Shown: positions 23,106-35,600 of the stretch, one piece after another | Layout of the letters: each line of letters opens with the position of its first letter | Numbering within the stretch: position 1 is the first letter of the stretch | NCBI GenBank assembly: GCA_021292105.1 | Contig: CM037873.1 | Span: forward strand, 17,972,527-18,036,526 | Origin: Anadara kagoshimensis | Taxonomy: Eukaryota; Mollusca; Bivalvia; Arcoida; Arcidae | Direction of reading: 5' to 3' | Length of the DNA: 64,000 nt | Notes under the pieces: generated by a model | What the model saw: the letters and a program-made list of their open reading frames with translations, nothing else | The model's database searches: none | What the model was told of the DNA's origin: nothing | Program-made: the position numbers and the translations under genes

Positions 23106-23609
23106 TACGGTAAAAAAAACCAACTTAACATTAAAGAAACCCCTGTAATAATCATCAAACAAATAAAACTCCGTCATACATGTACATGTACCTAACTAAA
23201 CAAAAACCAAAACATAATCAACATCCAATTTATCTTTTTAAAACTTTATATGTAAACAAAAACTTGTCCAATAAAAAAATCATAAATAATGCCATTTATT
23301 GAAAGCATATATAAACAGACATGACAGTGATATGTCCTGAACAAAGAGAAATAACTCCTATAAACTAATAAGGTTTAACCATGGGAATACACATCATGAA
23401 CTTTCAAACATAAAATCATTAGCTTTCAGCTAGATAACACACACTTGAGTTTGCCTAATATCGTATTCAGACAGACCATGTTTAATCACACAGAAATCTG
23501 GAAATGAAGGGAATTCAATTGAATTTAGCATTCAACTGTGTTTGTATACATAATGTATACAATATATACATCCAATAAGTATTGAATTTAACTTAACAGT
23601 CAATACTCA

Positions 23610-23628
23610 TCTCTCTCTCTCTCTCTCC
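23610..23628. repeat. (CT)n microsatellite
   Basis: Nine uninterrupted CT units. Confidence 0.9.
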
Positions 23629-24428
23629 TACATTAATGGTTATGGTTATAAATATCATGCTTATATACTGTGTACATATTTAATTATTAATATACCAAGT
23701 TATGTTTTCAATGAGACATTGATATTTTTTGTAAATACAGAATATATATATTGATAATGATCAACTTGCAGATTATTTTGATTTTCAATAAGTACTTTGG
23801 ATATTTATTGGGATTCATAAGCTTGCAACAAAATATCCAAAATCATAATTGCACAGATGTGTGATAAATTGTTACAGTGGGTAAACTTGGTAAATTAGTT
23901 ACAGGTACCAGTATCTATTAATTTTAGGTTAAATTGTTAGAGGTAAAATAAACTGTGAATCTACAAATATTTTCAGATGGTTTACAAATACGATTTGATG
24001 TGTAATTCTTATTGCACCTTATCATATGTAACTCTAAAACAGTGGATCCATGCAGCTGAGTGGATATCAAAAATAATAATGCCAAAAAGTAACTGATACG
24101 AAGCAATATTCAAAATAACTCCATGATATAAGTATATGACAAATTTCTGCAGAACTGTAATACTAGTATTCTAGATTGATTAGCAATATTTGAAAAAATA
24201 CCTAATTTCAACCAGTTCTTGTCTCTACATTTTCTCCATTTTCTATTGTGGTTTATGTAAAAGACTTTAGAAAATAATCAGTCTTTTCAAAAATTAAGTC
24301 TCAGGTTGTGAGACTGGCTGTTATTTTGAACACTGTTATTTGGTATTTTCATTACAGTTAATTTCTAAACTTGAGTACTAGTTCCAAATACTTAAATTCT
24401 ACTTGAGTATTCTGTCAACCTATTTGTT

Positions 24429-26284
24429 AACAAGAGGCCCATGGGCCTTAACGCTCACCTGAGGAAGAGTACATATCTTATGCAGAGGTTCAATGGTCAA
24501 TGACATTAATAAAAGAGAATATTAAAACTTTTAGCAGTAAGGGCCAATAATATGCAAGTATTTTTGCAAAGTAATTATAATAATTATTATATAAGTATGC
24601 TATATATAACATATTTAAAGTCAGGCTACAATATATTATTTATAAACAGCTAAAACATCTGTATATTAAAATGTGCATTAGGCCAATACCTACAATATTC
24701 CAATATACATGCCAATACAAAAAGTTTATAGTTTTTGAGATAATTAACCATTTAAATATTTGTTCGCAGCTATGACCTTGACCTTTGAACCTATGGCCTT
24801 TATTCATATATCAAAATGATTGTTAGGCCAATACCTACAATATTCTAATATACATGCCTATACAAAAAGTTTATAGTTTTTGAGATAATTAACCATTTAA
24901 GTATTCGTTCAATTCTATGACCTTGACCTTTGAACCTATGACCTTCATTCATATATCAAAATGATCATTAGGCCAATACCTACAATATTCCAATATACAT
25001 GCCTACACAAAAAGTTTATAGTTTTTGAGATAATTAACCATTTAAGTATTCGTTTGCGTCTTTGTCTTTGACCTTTGAACCTATGACCTTTATTCATATA
25101 TCAAAATGATCGTTAGGCCAATACCTACAATATTCCAATATACATGCCTATACAAAAAGTTTATAGTTTTTAAGATAATTAACCATATAAGTATTTGTTC
25201 AATTCTATGACCTTGACCTTTGAACCTATGACCTTTATTCATATATCAAAATGATCATTAGGCCAATACCTACAATATTCCAATATACATGCCTATACAA
25301 AAAGTTTATAGTTTTTGAGATAATTAACCATTTAAGTATTCGTTTGCGTCTTTGACCTTGACCTTTGAACCTATGACCTTCATTCATATATCAAAATGAT
25401 CGTTAGGCCAATACCTACAATATTCCAATATACATGCCTATACAAAAAGTTTATAGTTTTTGAGATAATTAACCATTTCAGTACTTGTTTACATCTGTGA
25501 CCTTGACCTTTGAACCCATGACCTTTATTCATATATCAAAATGACCATTGTGCCATTACCTACAAAATTCTGATATACATGCCTATACATAAAATTCATA
25601 GTTTTGCAGATAGTTAACTATTTTGGTATTCTTGGACATCTGTGACCTTGACCTTTAAACCCATGACCTTGATCTATGTATCAAAATGATTGTCATGTCA
25701 ATACCTACAAATAACTGAAAATCCTACGCCATTATCACAAGAAATGTTAAAAAAATAGCATTTTTTATCAAAGGTCAAAAACTGGGACATGACCTTGACC
25801 TTCGACCTTGACATCAATTGGAAGAAAATTGCAAGACAAGATCAACAGTGAAAACTTCATACAATTATCTTCAGCCGTTGTGAAGTTATAACAATAAATG
25901 TCTCATTTTAAAAATTACGTAACTTTACGCAAAAAACACGTAACCTATTTTTCGTTCAATTTTCATGAAAAACACAATTTTAATGTTCCCAGGTATGCTG
26001 AATCCAAATATCCAATCAAAATTTGCCTGCACCTTTTGGTTTCAGAGAAGAAGATTTTTTTGTCTTTTTGCTATTTTTAGTAACAGCGGCCATCTTGTTG
26101 GGCGTGGCCAAACCCCGAACACAATTTTAAAAGGCTGTTACCTAGGCATGATAATCACTAAGTTTCATCAAATATGGCTTAGTGGTTTTGGAGGAGAAGA
26201 TTAAAATGTAAAGTTTATACACGATGCACGACGGACGGTGATAGATTGCAATAGCTCATCTGAGCCTTTGGCTCAGGTGAGCTA
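24429..26284 (+). mobile_element. AACAAGAGGCCC...GTGAGCTA element with internal tandem array
   Basis: Opens AACAAGAGGCCCATGGGCC and then GCTCACCTGAG; closes with CTCAGGTGAGC and TAAAAAAA, so the two ends hold an 11-bp inverted repeat. The 3' end is itself a hairpin (26253-26283, 14-bp stem with a TTT loop and one mismatch). About eight 145-bp units fill 24665-25710. Subterminal inverted repeats, a 3' hairpin and internal tandem units fit Helentron-associated (HINE, 'pearl'-type) non-autonomous elements, but another copy in this window has an apparent 7-bp duplication, which Helitrons should not make. Class left open. Confidence 0.75.
24665..25710 (+). repeat. 145-bp tandem array with TGACCT half-site clusters
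   Basis: TTAGGCCAATACCTACAA recurs at about 24680, 24825, 24970, 25115, 25260 and 25405, with more diverged units at about 25548 and 25695. Most units carry TGACCTTGACCTTTGAACC followed by a third ATGACCTT. Read on the minus strand this is a TCAAGGTCA site next to a GGTTCAAAGGTCA direct repeat. Confidence 0.9.
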
Positions 26285-26459
26285 AAAAAAGTTATTTATG
26301 TATTTAATATTTAAACTGAGGTTCCAATGCCACTTAACTTAGTCTATTTTTAAACTAGCAATGATTCAAACAATAACTTTTCCACTGTTCAAGGCACTAA
26401 TTATAAGTGCAGGAACTAATGATGAATTATAAATAAAATCTACTAAATCTAACAAATTA

Positions 26460-26667
26460 TCAGCTGCCATTTTGCTGAAAATCAGGGCTAGCTTCTGTGT
26501 TGTCCAACTCCTCTTCCTCCAGTGCTAGTATCTGATCATAACTCATTTTCTCACAGCTGCCTCCTCGTTTCATCTGAATCAATGCACATATTTTATCCCA
26601 ATGACGTCTGTTATCTTCCACGACCTGTCTTACAGATTCAGCCTGGGGGAAGATATCATTAAGTACC
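26460..26667 (-). CDS. PDE2A: PDE2 last exon and stop
   Basis: Residues 644-711: [30 protein letters not shown], then an acidic tail ending [11 protein letters not shown]. Acceptor TTTGCAG; TGA at 26460-26462. Confidence 0.95.
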
Positions 26668-29600
26668 CTGCAAAGAAAATATTTGTAAATAACTACTATA
26701 CAAATGTACAAGTCCACTTTCTATTCATAAATTAATAATAACCAGATTAACTGTGATTAGTTATTACATTTTTACAGAATCTGTCAAAATTAATCATGCT
26801 TATTTTATCCTTGCTGAGTTTTGGACTAAATAAATCTTAGCATGTTGATGCAGATGTTTTGTCACATTTCTGGTAAATTTGATGTCTGAAGATACAATTC
26901 TACTGTGCCCTAACCAGTAGTCTTATATTTTTTTTATTATTTAGATTGGTCATGTCATTTCAAAAGCAGTTCATAAACCTATCTATAGTCTTATCTATGA
27001 CAACAAGCAATGTGCATACGATTAAATTCTCAAATTGTGAAAATATGATTGCTTTATAAATGGTATTTACATGCATATATTACATTTCCATAGTCAAAAT
27101 AAATTAGATGTACATAGTGGTGCAATATACTTCAGCAGTATTTAAAAAAATCTTTCTGTATATGTTCTTACCTGTAGACTGGTAAAGCTATGTTATCCAG
27201 AAAGCTAATCTGCAATGTCGGGATACGGGCACGTTCTCTATCCATCATTTCTGGTGGCTCTTTGCCCAATGACTTTTCCAGATCACCTTGGGAGAAGAAT
27301 TCTCTGTATATAAGATCCTGAAATTAAATTAAAGTACATTGTACATGTTGTATTTAAGCAACACAATGCATGGTTTGATATGAAATGCTGTCAAATTATG
27401 ATTCAAAGTTGTGGATAGTATCGTATTCAGATGGCATGGTTTGTTCTTGAGCAATACACATAATTTTCAAAATTGATCCATTCTATCCAGATGCATGAGT
27501 TGCTAGATGAAGGGATACTAGGAAAAATTACTTGGGATTTAACCTTGAATTGATCAGCATCCTATTCATAACTGTCGTGTACTGTATGTGGCTTCAAGCC
27601 AAGCCACTGAAACTGGAATCAGCACTGTCTTAAAGTTTACAAATTTACTATTCATACTTTTGACAAAAATTCCAGTGTTGCTTAAAACCATATGATAGAG
27701 ATACATAAAATTGGAATGTAAATTGTCTGTATTTGTTCTTTTACACATTATAAGATGGACATAACACCTGTATTAATTAAAATATCTTTTTTTAGTGTTT
27801 TTACAATATACTTACTGCGATATGTTTAGTTTTGTCCCATGGTTTTGTTTGATCTGATAAATCAGCAGCAGTCATCAATAAACAAAGTAACAGTTTATGG
27901 TTTTTATCACTGGTTTTGTCATAGCCCTCTGAAATTTACATGATATAAGTTTAATGTGAGAAACTCGAAACAAGTAATATGCTATAAATATATTTCCTAT
28001 TATATTCTTGATGTGAACCATTTTGTCAAGGATTTAAAAGTTTAAGACACAGTTGTTACATTGATTGGAGTAAACCTTTTAATTATTCTTTGAATTTTAA
28101 ACAAGATAGGTCGTGTGGCAAAGTGGTCAAAAGTGTGGGATTACCTTACTTCACTGACTAGATCTGAATCCCATTTAGACAGGGTCTAGTGCAAAATGTT
28201 TTTAATTCGCTTGAAATTTGTATGGTTTTTCTTTGGATACTTCAGTTTGCTCCACCATTCTAGAACCCACTGCTTTGATTCAAGTGAAAGAATCCCGACA
28301 AGGGTACAAAAACAACATTACTCTACTCTACTTGGCTCAACAGTACAAGATTGAAAAGTGAAAATTGAACATACTATAGATATTACAGAAGATTGAAAAC
28401 AGAACACTGTAAGGCTGGTCAAAGTTTTACAAATAGGTCTTATCAACAGTTGTTTTTAGTCAAAACTTTCGATATACAGATCTATTTTGGGTATTATTTA
28501 TTTACTTTACAATTACGCTACATCTTGAAATGTATGTAACTCCATGGAACAGCTACAATTTATTTAATTTAAATCTGTTAATGGACATGCATTTTAGAGA
28601 TTTTTTACCTTTTGCCATGGTTTGAATATTGCCAAGTATCTTGAAGTGATGTGCCAAATCTGTTGCAAGGATAATATCTCTAACCAGATCAAGTGCTTTT
28701 TGATAGTGCTGAAAAGATACACAAAAAACATTGTTAAATATCAATAACCTTCATATCGCCATCTGGAACCACTTATATCACCCACTGGATCCTCATCTTA
28801 TTACCCTCTGATTTTTGGGAATTCTTTGAATATGTATTGCAATAATTAACTGTTCTGGGGTGGTCCCAGTTGTATCTATGTACAACAAAAAAAGCGGCAT
28901 CAAGCGGGTATCGTCTCAATGACAAATGCAGAAATGAAGTGTATTCTACAGGAAAAGGAATCAAAGAATACCAGACCTGTCATGGCAAACACCATTGATG
29001 TCTTTTAGACATTTTCTTGTTACCAAAGGACAAGATCAGCAGTTTAAATAGTTCCACATTGAAATGTTGGACTGCAGGCTAGCAGAATTTTATGCTTGTG
29101 TGCAGTAAGAAATTTTTTTCAGATAAGTCAGAAATTTTCTTCGGTGCAATAAAGCAATTGTTGCCCTTGATTTTGGTGTGATAGAAAAATTTGACAACTC
29201 TAATGAATCTTGTCAGAGCCCTCAGTTGATATAACTATACTATATAAGACACCTCTAGTATGCCTAAGGCTTGTATGGAGTCATTTTAATCTTTGCATTG
29301 CTGTAAAATGTCAGCCAGATTACACTAGGCTTCCCGATGAAACCTTGACTGACAGTGTGTTTTATACATATGTCTGCATTGCAATAGGGTACACTAAGGG
29401 CAACTTTTAGGTGCTAGCTAATCTTGACAGCAATTGGAGAGGTTGCTGTCCCACTGATTCATTAACCTGACACCAGGTAAGTCAGCAGCAATGTGAAATT
29501 AAGTAACTTAATTAAGGTCACAACATGCTCCTGTTGGGATTCAAACTCACGATCTTTGGATCCCTAGTCCAATGCTCTACCAAATGAGCTACATTTTAGA

Positions 29601-32600
29601 TGCAAAAAGAAATTCTGCTGTTCATTAAGAAGCAGGCCCAATAGGGCCTATATCTCTCAACTTGCCCATCAGTTTCAGAGCAGTAAATTTTTCAAAGAAT
29701 CAGATTAAAATTACACCACTGTACACCTCATCTGAAAAATTCGCAAAAGTTGAAATTTGTTTTTGCTTCTTTCCTTATCCTAAAAGGTACATGAAAAAAG
29801 TATTTAAACTTACTTTGGCAGTTAAATTTTCAAATATGTTACAGCCCTCTGTGTTCATAATACACATAGTTTGAGCAAAGTGATGTCTCTGAAAGAATAA
29901 AGATTTTGTTAAATTCAATGTTTATACCCCATCTAAAGTATACAATTTATCCATTTTATATCTCGTATGTTAAAATATTACAAGTAATTAGCTATTTCAC
30001 TTTCAATATCTAATTGCACATTATGAAGTTCAGTAGACAAGTCTTCACAATGTGCAAAAGAAGATTAAACTTTATTAAATAAAATAACAATGATTACATA
30101 GCTAACCATTAAGTTAAACAAGACAAAACAATTATTAATTAAAAATTCAAGGAACAGTGTGGAAAAATTTCAAGATTTCTGATTAAATAATATTTAAATA
30201 TATTACCTCTAACACAGATCCTTCTGAACTATACAGAGCAGCAAGTACAGATTTCTGAAAAAGACAAATTATAACCAGAGTTTCAGATCAACAGCAAACA
30301 TGATAAAGGAAATACAATTAGCCATCAGACCCATATTAGAATTATCACAAATCTTATTATAAATACATGTACTTCTAACAGAGCTCCAGATAATAATTGG
30401 GCATAGTGGGTCATAGTTGAATTGTCTGATATTATGGGCCACTTTGGATTTGTTGGTATAGTAAATATTACAAATGCTGTCTCCTTGTACATGTAACGAC
30501 TTTTTTTCACATCAGAAAACATTTTTGTTTTTGTAATTAAACATCAAAAGATAAGATAAAGATAAAGATATAAGAATTTGTCTTCATTCCCTTGTTTCAT
30601 TACAGTTACTTATCATCTGACATTTACTGAAGTAGGAATAAATATTCTAAAACAATATTTATGACTGTGTTATGCTTTCCCAAGGTTGTAGATCTTCTGT
30701 ACACTGATTTTTCAAGATATAATTTGTTTTTTAAAACCCCCAAATATCACATCTGTAATATGAATTAAGGCACAGAATAATATACTTATAATAAGACAAA
30801 TTACTTACTGATGATGTTTGGAAAGAGTTGTTGGTACCTCTGTGATCAATATCATGACATAAACAGGAAACAAATAATGCAAATAATTCAATATCTCTGA
30901 AAACAGAAAACAAAACATGTAAATAAGTCTAATTATCTCCCTTTCTTCCACTTGCTGCATGAAAGTTATTTGTCATCTGACTTTAGGATAAGTATTTTCA
31001 AACAATTTTGAATTGTGTTAAGCTTTCCAAACCTAGGCTAATCTACAACCACCTATTAGCAATTTCATTTTCTATTTTGTGTGAAAATAACAGCAGTTGA
31101 CAAATTACAGCGTATATTGTATTCATTGTGTGATAACATCATTACCCATCTTTAATAATAATCAAAATTATTGGTAAATATATAATACAGTATAGTATAA
31201 TACATAAAGATTGTAAAAAAGTTGTAAAAAGATAGATTAATTTTATAATACATGTACATATATTTCTTCAAATCTTTTGTGTTGAATTCTGTTTTTACTC
31301 TGACTTTCTGTTGTGGCTAATAGCTAGGGTACATTTCAAAATCAAACCTATAGAATCTTTAACGAGTTTAATTGTATTCAAGCTTGATAATTTTGACATG
31401 TAAAATATACATAAAAAGTGACTTACTCTAGACACTGGGTAAGATTACAATTCTTAATACAAAGATAACAAAAATGAGCTACTGCAAAAGCATGCATCCA
31501 ATTATGATATGGTGGACTTCTGTAACCTTTCTTTACCATCAATACAAATCTGTAAAACATCAAGAAAAATAAATAATTTTTTTGTTTGATTCCATTTCAT
31601 TCATTGTAAAAATTATTGTAACTAATATATATGTTTTTAAACACAAACAGTAATGTATTCACACAAGAGCTGTTAGAACTTTTGCACATCTACGAGTAGT
31701 ACATCAACATTTTCTACCAAAATCCTGTACTGTGTTTTATGCAAGTGCAGCATGAAAAATGCATCATCTTCAGACAAGATTTATTTATTGATATGTACAT
31801 CAAATTTTAGGAGGGTACTGAGAAAATACAGCACAGCTTTCAATGGGCGCAGGACATTTGAGTGAAAATTTAAAAACTCCTTGAGGACATTTGAGCAACG
31901 ACTTTAGTGGACATTTGAGCGACAGACTTTAAATATTATCTGTATTTTATGATAGACATTTGAGCAACAGTTTTAATCTACCCACCCGTATACTTATCAT
32001 GTATCTGTTAAGTAATCAGCTTGGCAAAGGAGTTGGGAGTATAAGGGCCGATTTCGGCCCCATCTCAGAATTGATTATTATGTTTACATTTTGAAGTTCC
32101 CCATTTACTTTAATCAAAAACAGTTCATTTTAAATATCATGACGTCATGGGTGTCAATAGCGAGGCCCCAAAAGGGGGCACTTATTTACGGCGAAATAGA
32201 ATTTTTTCCGTATTTCAGGGCTACATAAAAATTAATTACAATAAAACCAGTATTGAAAATCAAACAATCAAAATACATTTGTAGCACTGTACCTTGCTAA
32301 AGTGTATTTCTAACCTATTAAGGATTATGAATATTAGAGAAACAATGTTGTGTTAATTTAAGTCAGATTTTCACAATTTCCCCTTAATAGTGCCCCAAGG
32401 GGACATAATCCTTTCATTTGTGCAAATCTGAAAGGCCCTCATATAGACATTACTGCCAAATATTTGTAGTTTTGGAGGAGTTGATTAAAATGTGAAAAGT
32501 TTACACACGACGGACGACGAAGATAGGGCGACGGACGAAGATAGATGACAAAAGCTCAGATGAGCTAAAAAAAAATGGTCCAAATTCACAACCGCAACTG

Positions 32601-35600
32601 GGGGGGGGGGGGGGGGGGGGCTGCCGAAATATTCATGTAGTTTCGTGTTTCTTCGCTATTGGTTTAAGAATTTTATATTGTTTTGTTTTCTAACACTTAC
32701 ACCCACTCTTTCAATCCATATACTTGTTTTTTTTCTTACCTTGCAAAACGCAAAAATGGAAGGTTGATTTCAGTCATAAATGACAACAAGAGGCCCAATG
32801 GGCCTGTATCGCTCACCTGGTAAGCATGCGCCTGAAGACACTCAGAGGATTAAGTTTATCAATATTTCATTTATACTTTTCACTGAAAATGGAAACATAT
32901 TTGACAGCAAATCCCGTTACATATGTTAAATGGCTATCTATCTAGTTTCTTTGTACCAAATTTGAACAAAATGGGCCGATAAATAAATCCACACTGACTA
33001 ATAATAGGTTTTTGCTTTTTTTAGTAACAGCGGCCATATTGGATATTGGTGGATTATGCCGGAAATAATTCTTTATCTTTATCCAGCAAGAACCTTTCAC
33101 ACCAAATTTGGTTTAAATTGGTTCAGTTGTTTCAGAGGAGAAGATTTTTAAAGAAAAAGTCTTAACACCCATCTATTTGCATATTACTCTAATATTGGTT
33201 AAACGAAAAATTTGACAGCAAATCCCATATCATATGTTAAGTGGCTATCTATCTAGTTTCTGTGTACCAACAAAATCGGCCCATAAATAAATCCACATTG
33301 ACTAATAATAGGTTTTTGATATGTTTAGTAACAACGGCCATATTGGATATTGGTCAATTATGCCGGACACAATTTTAAATATTTGTCTTGCAAGGACCTC
33401 TCACACCGAATTGGTTTAAATTGGTTCCGTAGTTTCAGAGGAGAAAATCCAAGTTTACGCACAGACGGACACACACACGGACGCACGCTTTGTCATACCA
33501 TAAGCTCACGTGGCTTTGCCAGGTGAGCTAAAATGACCTTATAACGAAATCCTGTCACTGGCCTGGATTATACAATTTTGTTTGTAATGATGCACATCCA
33601 GTGGCGAGTCAAAATTATTTCGCTCGTATCGATATATTCAGTTCTGGTACTAAATCTGAGTATCAAAAGAAAACCAACTAACTTTGAAACCAAGCATTTT
33701 CACATCAGGTCCTCGAGATTCAACCAAATGCTGAGAGAAGTAAGCCGTTGGATATGCGATTAATCGACCGCCTAACGAATCACAACTTCAAATGATAATA
33801 ATAAAAGTGTTATTTAACGGCATTGTTAGTTGGTTCATTGATTAAATAGTGTTTGAAATCCAGTCAAAATCATCTAACTGATATAGAGAATTTTAGTTTT
33901 GGGAGGGAAAGTGGGTTTCTTCATGAGACGGCCGCAACAGCAATTCGCATGTTGGTATCTTTAGCCGTGACACGGGGTATAGGTTTCAAGGTCTCCTTGG
34001 GACCCAACATTTCTTAATGGTGAGTGTTTGGCGAAATAATAGTCACTACATAGTCAGACTTGATAGGTTTCGAACCCCGAATTCTCATATACGGAGTGAC
34101 CACCGAGATACCGTATTTGTCTTCTTATAAAGACTAGTGACATCTTAAAAATCATATTTCAAGTTTACGATGGCCGCTTGTATATGAGGACCACTTTTGC
34201 AAGTTATATGAAGTGGTCTTTACATTCGGGTTTGATTTTATAAATACCATGTGTATGTAGTTACTTCCTGTGGCAGTTGACTGGTGAATTTTGTTTTATG
34301 GAATCCATTTGGTACAATAAAGACTGAATCGCCCTTTCATTCTTAAAATCATCATTACATGTTTTCACTTTTTTACTTCTAATACTATTGCAAAACTGAT
34401 AAGCAAAATACTTTACCTGATCACATTATTCGAGTGGAGTGAAGTAATGTTGCATTACGCCCAAGAAATGTTTATTTTGCTTTTAGCAAGGTAATACGTT
34501 CTGGGATGTTTGGGGAAACCGGAATGTCCGGAGAAAGCAAATACCTTCGCCAAGCGAACTGAAAACGTTACGAGTTTGATTCTAAAATTTTGGGTGAAAA
34601 ACGTTGCAAGTCCACTCGACCCCTGATCACCAACGCAACATCGATCATAAGCACATTGCACACTGAAACTGATGAACACTTTGTATAACAGCTCGACTGA
34701 AAGTCAGAAAATACTGAACACAAAATATCTAATTAAAACATTTTTATACACCCCCGGGGGACATTTGAGCAAATATTCAGCTTTTTCTTTTTCCGCCCTC
34801 CATACTGGAACAGAAAATAGATTTAAAATATTCAAACTGTCGCTCAAATGTTCTCTATGAGTTTTTTTTTAATTTGCGCTCAAATGTCCTGCGCCCATAC
34901 GGGTCCCGAACCGAAGGGGTTATACTGGAATCACATGTCTGTCTGTATGTCCGTCCGTGGACAAAACTTCCTTCCGGAGGTTAATTTAAATACGTTAAAT
35001 CTAAATTTTCTGAAACTATACACACATATAAGGCTCATAAGAACCTGTGCATTTATGATTATAAATTGAGTTGTCCTGATATTATGCACAGATCAGTTAA
35101 GTATTATAAAAGCATGTGTACCAGAGATTATCCGTTTGTTCGCATATATTTTATTGAATTATGAATTATTTGCAAATTCCAGGCATTGAACTCCTGAAAA
35201 ATAATTTTAACATAATTTATCACAAACATCATAAAAACCCATCAAAGACGATCAAATTTCTCCATCAACAATTGGGAGGCGTATTAGTCGAGTTTGCAGA
35301 CAGTTCTAGTTCTTTCAAACACCGGTCTAATATTTGACCCCAGTTTTGTATATTTAGAAAGATGTTACGGACGTAGTAGAAGACATGCGATCGACACATT
35401 CACACTGAATATAAACACGTTTTTCCGGTTTTTATAGAACCTGTCATCACAACGATATTTTGCTTGTAATTATTTAAGGAATTTATTATTTTTTATTGGA
35501 TTGCATTAATTTTATTACAATTCACATCTCTTGAAAGGCACACGTCTAGGATTCATTTCTTAGTCGAATCCAACTGTGCATCGAACACTTTTTTAATACT

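Larger units (their letters stand above)
14713..26459. other. Gene-free spacer between AnmK and PDE2
   Basis: No coding region recognised on either strand. Named contents are listed separately. The stretches 19050-20340, 20740-22540 and 23110-24420 are plain AT-rich sequence in which I see nothing specific; part of the right end may be PDE2 3' UTR, but no poly(A) signal could be assigned with confidence. Confidence 0.55.
31843..34898. mobile_element. Element with inverted ends rich in GGACATTTGAGC motifs
   Basis: The outer 20 bases, ATGGGCGCAGGACATTTGAG, recur in reverse complement at 34879-34898 (last base varies). The inverted arms (about 31843-31990 and 34745-34898) each repeat ACATTTGAGC several times. 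No coding frame was recognised between them, and a clear target duplication was not found, so exact ends are tentative. Confidence 0.6.

Noticed and set aside
24429-26284. Firm assignment of the tandem-rich element to Helitrons because it ends CTAA after a hairpin
   Set aside because: The hairpin reaches the very end rather than lying some 10 bases inside, and a related copy has a 7-bp flanking duplication, so the class is left open.
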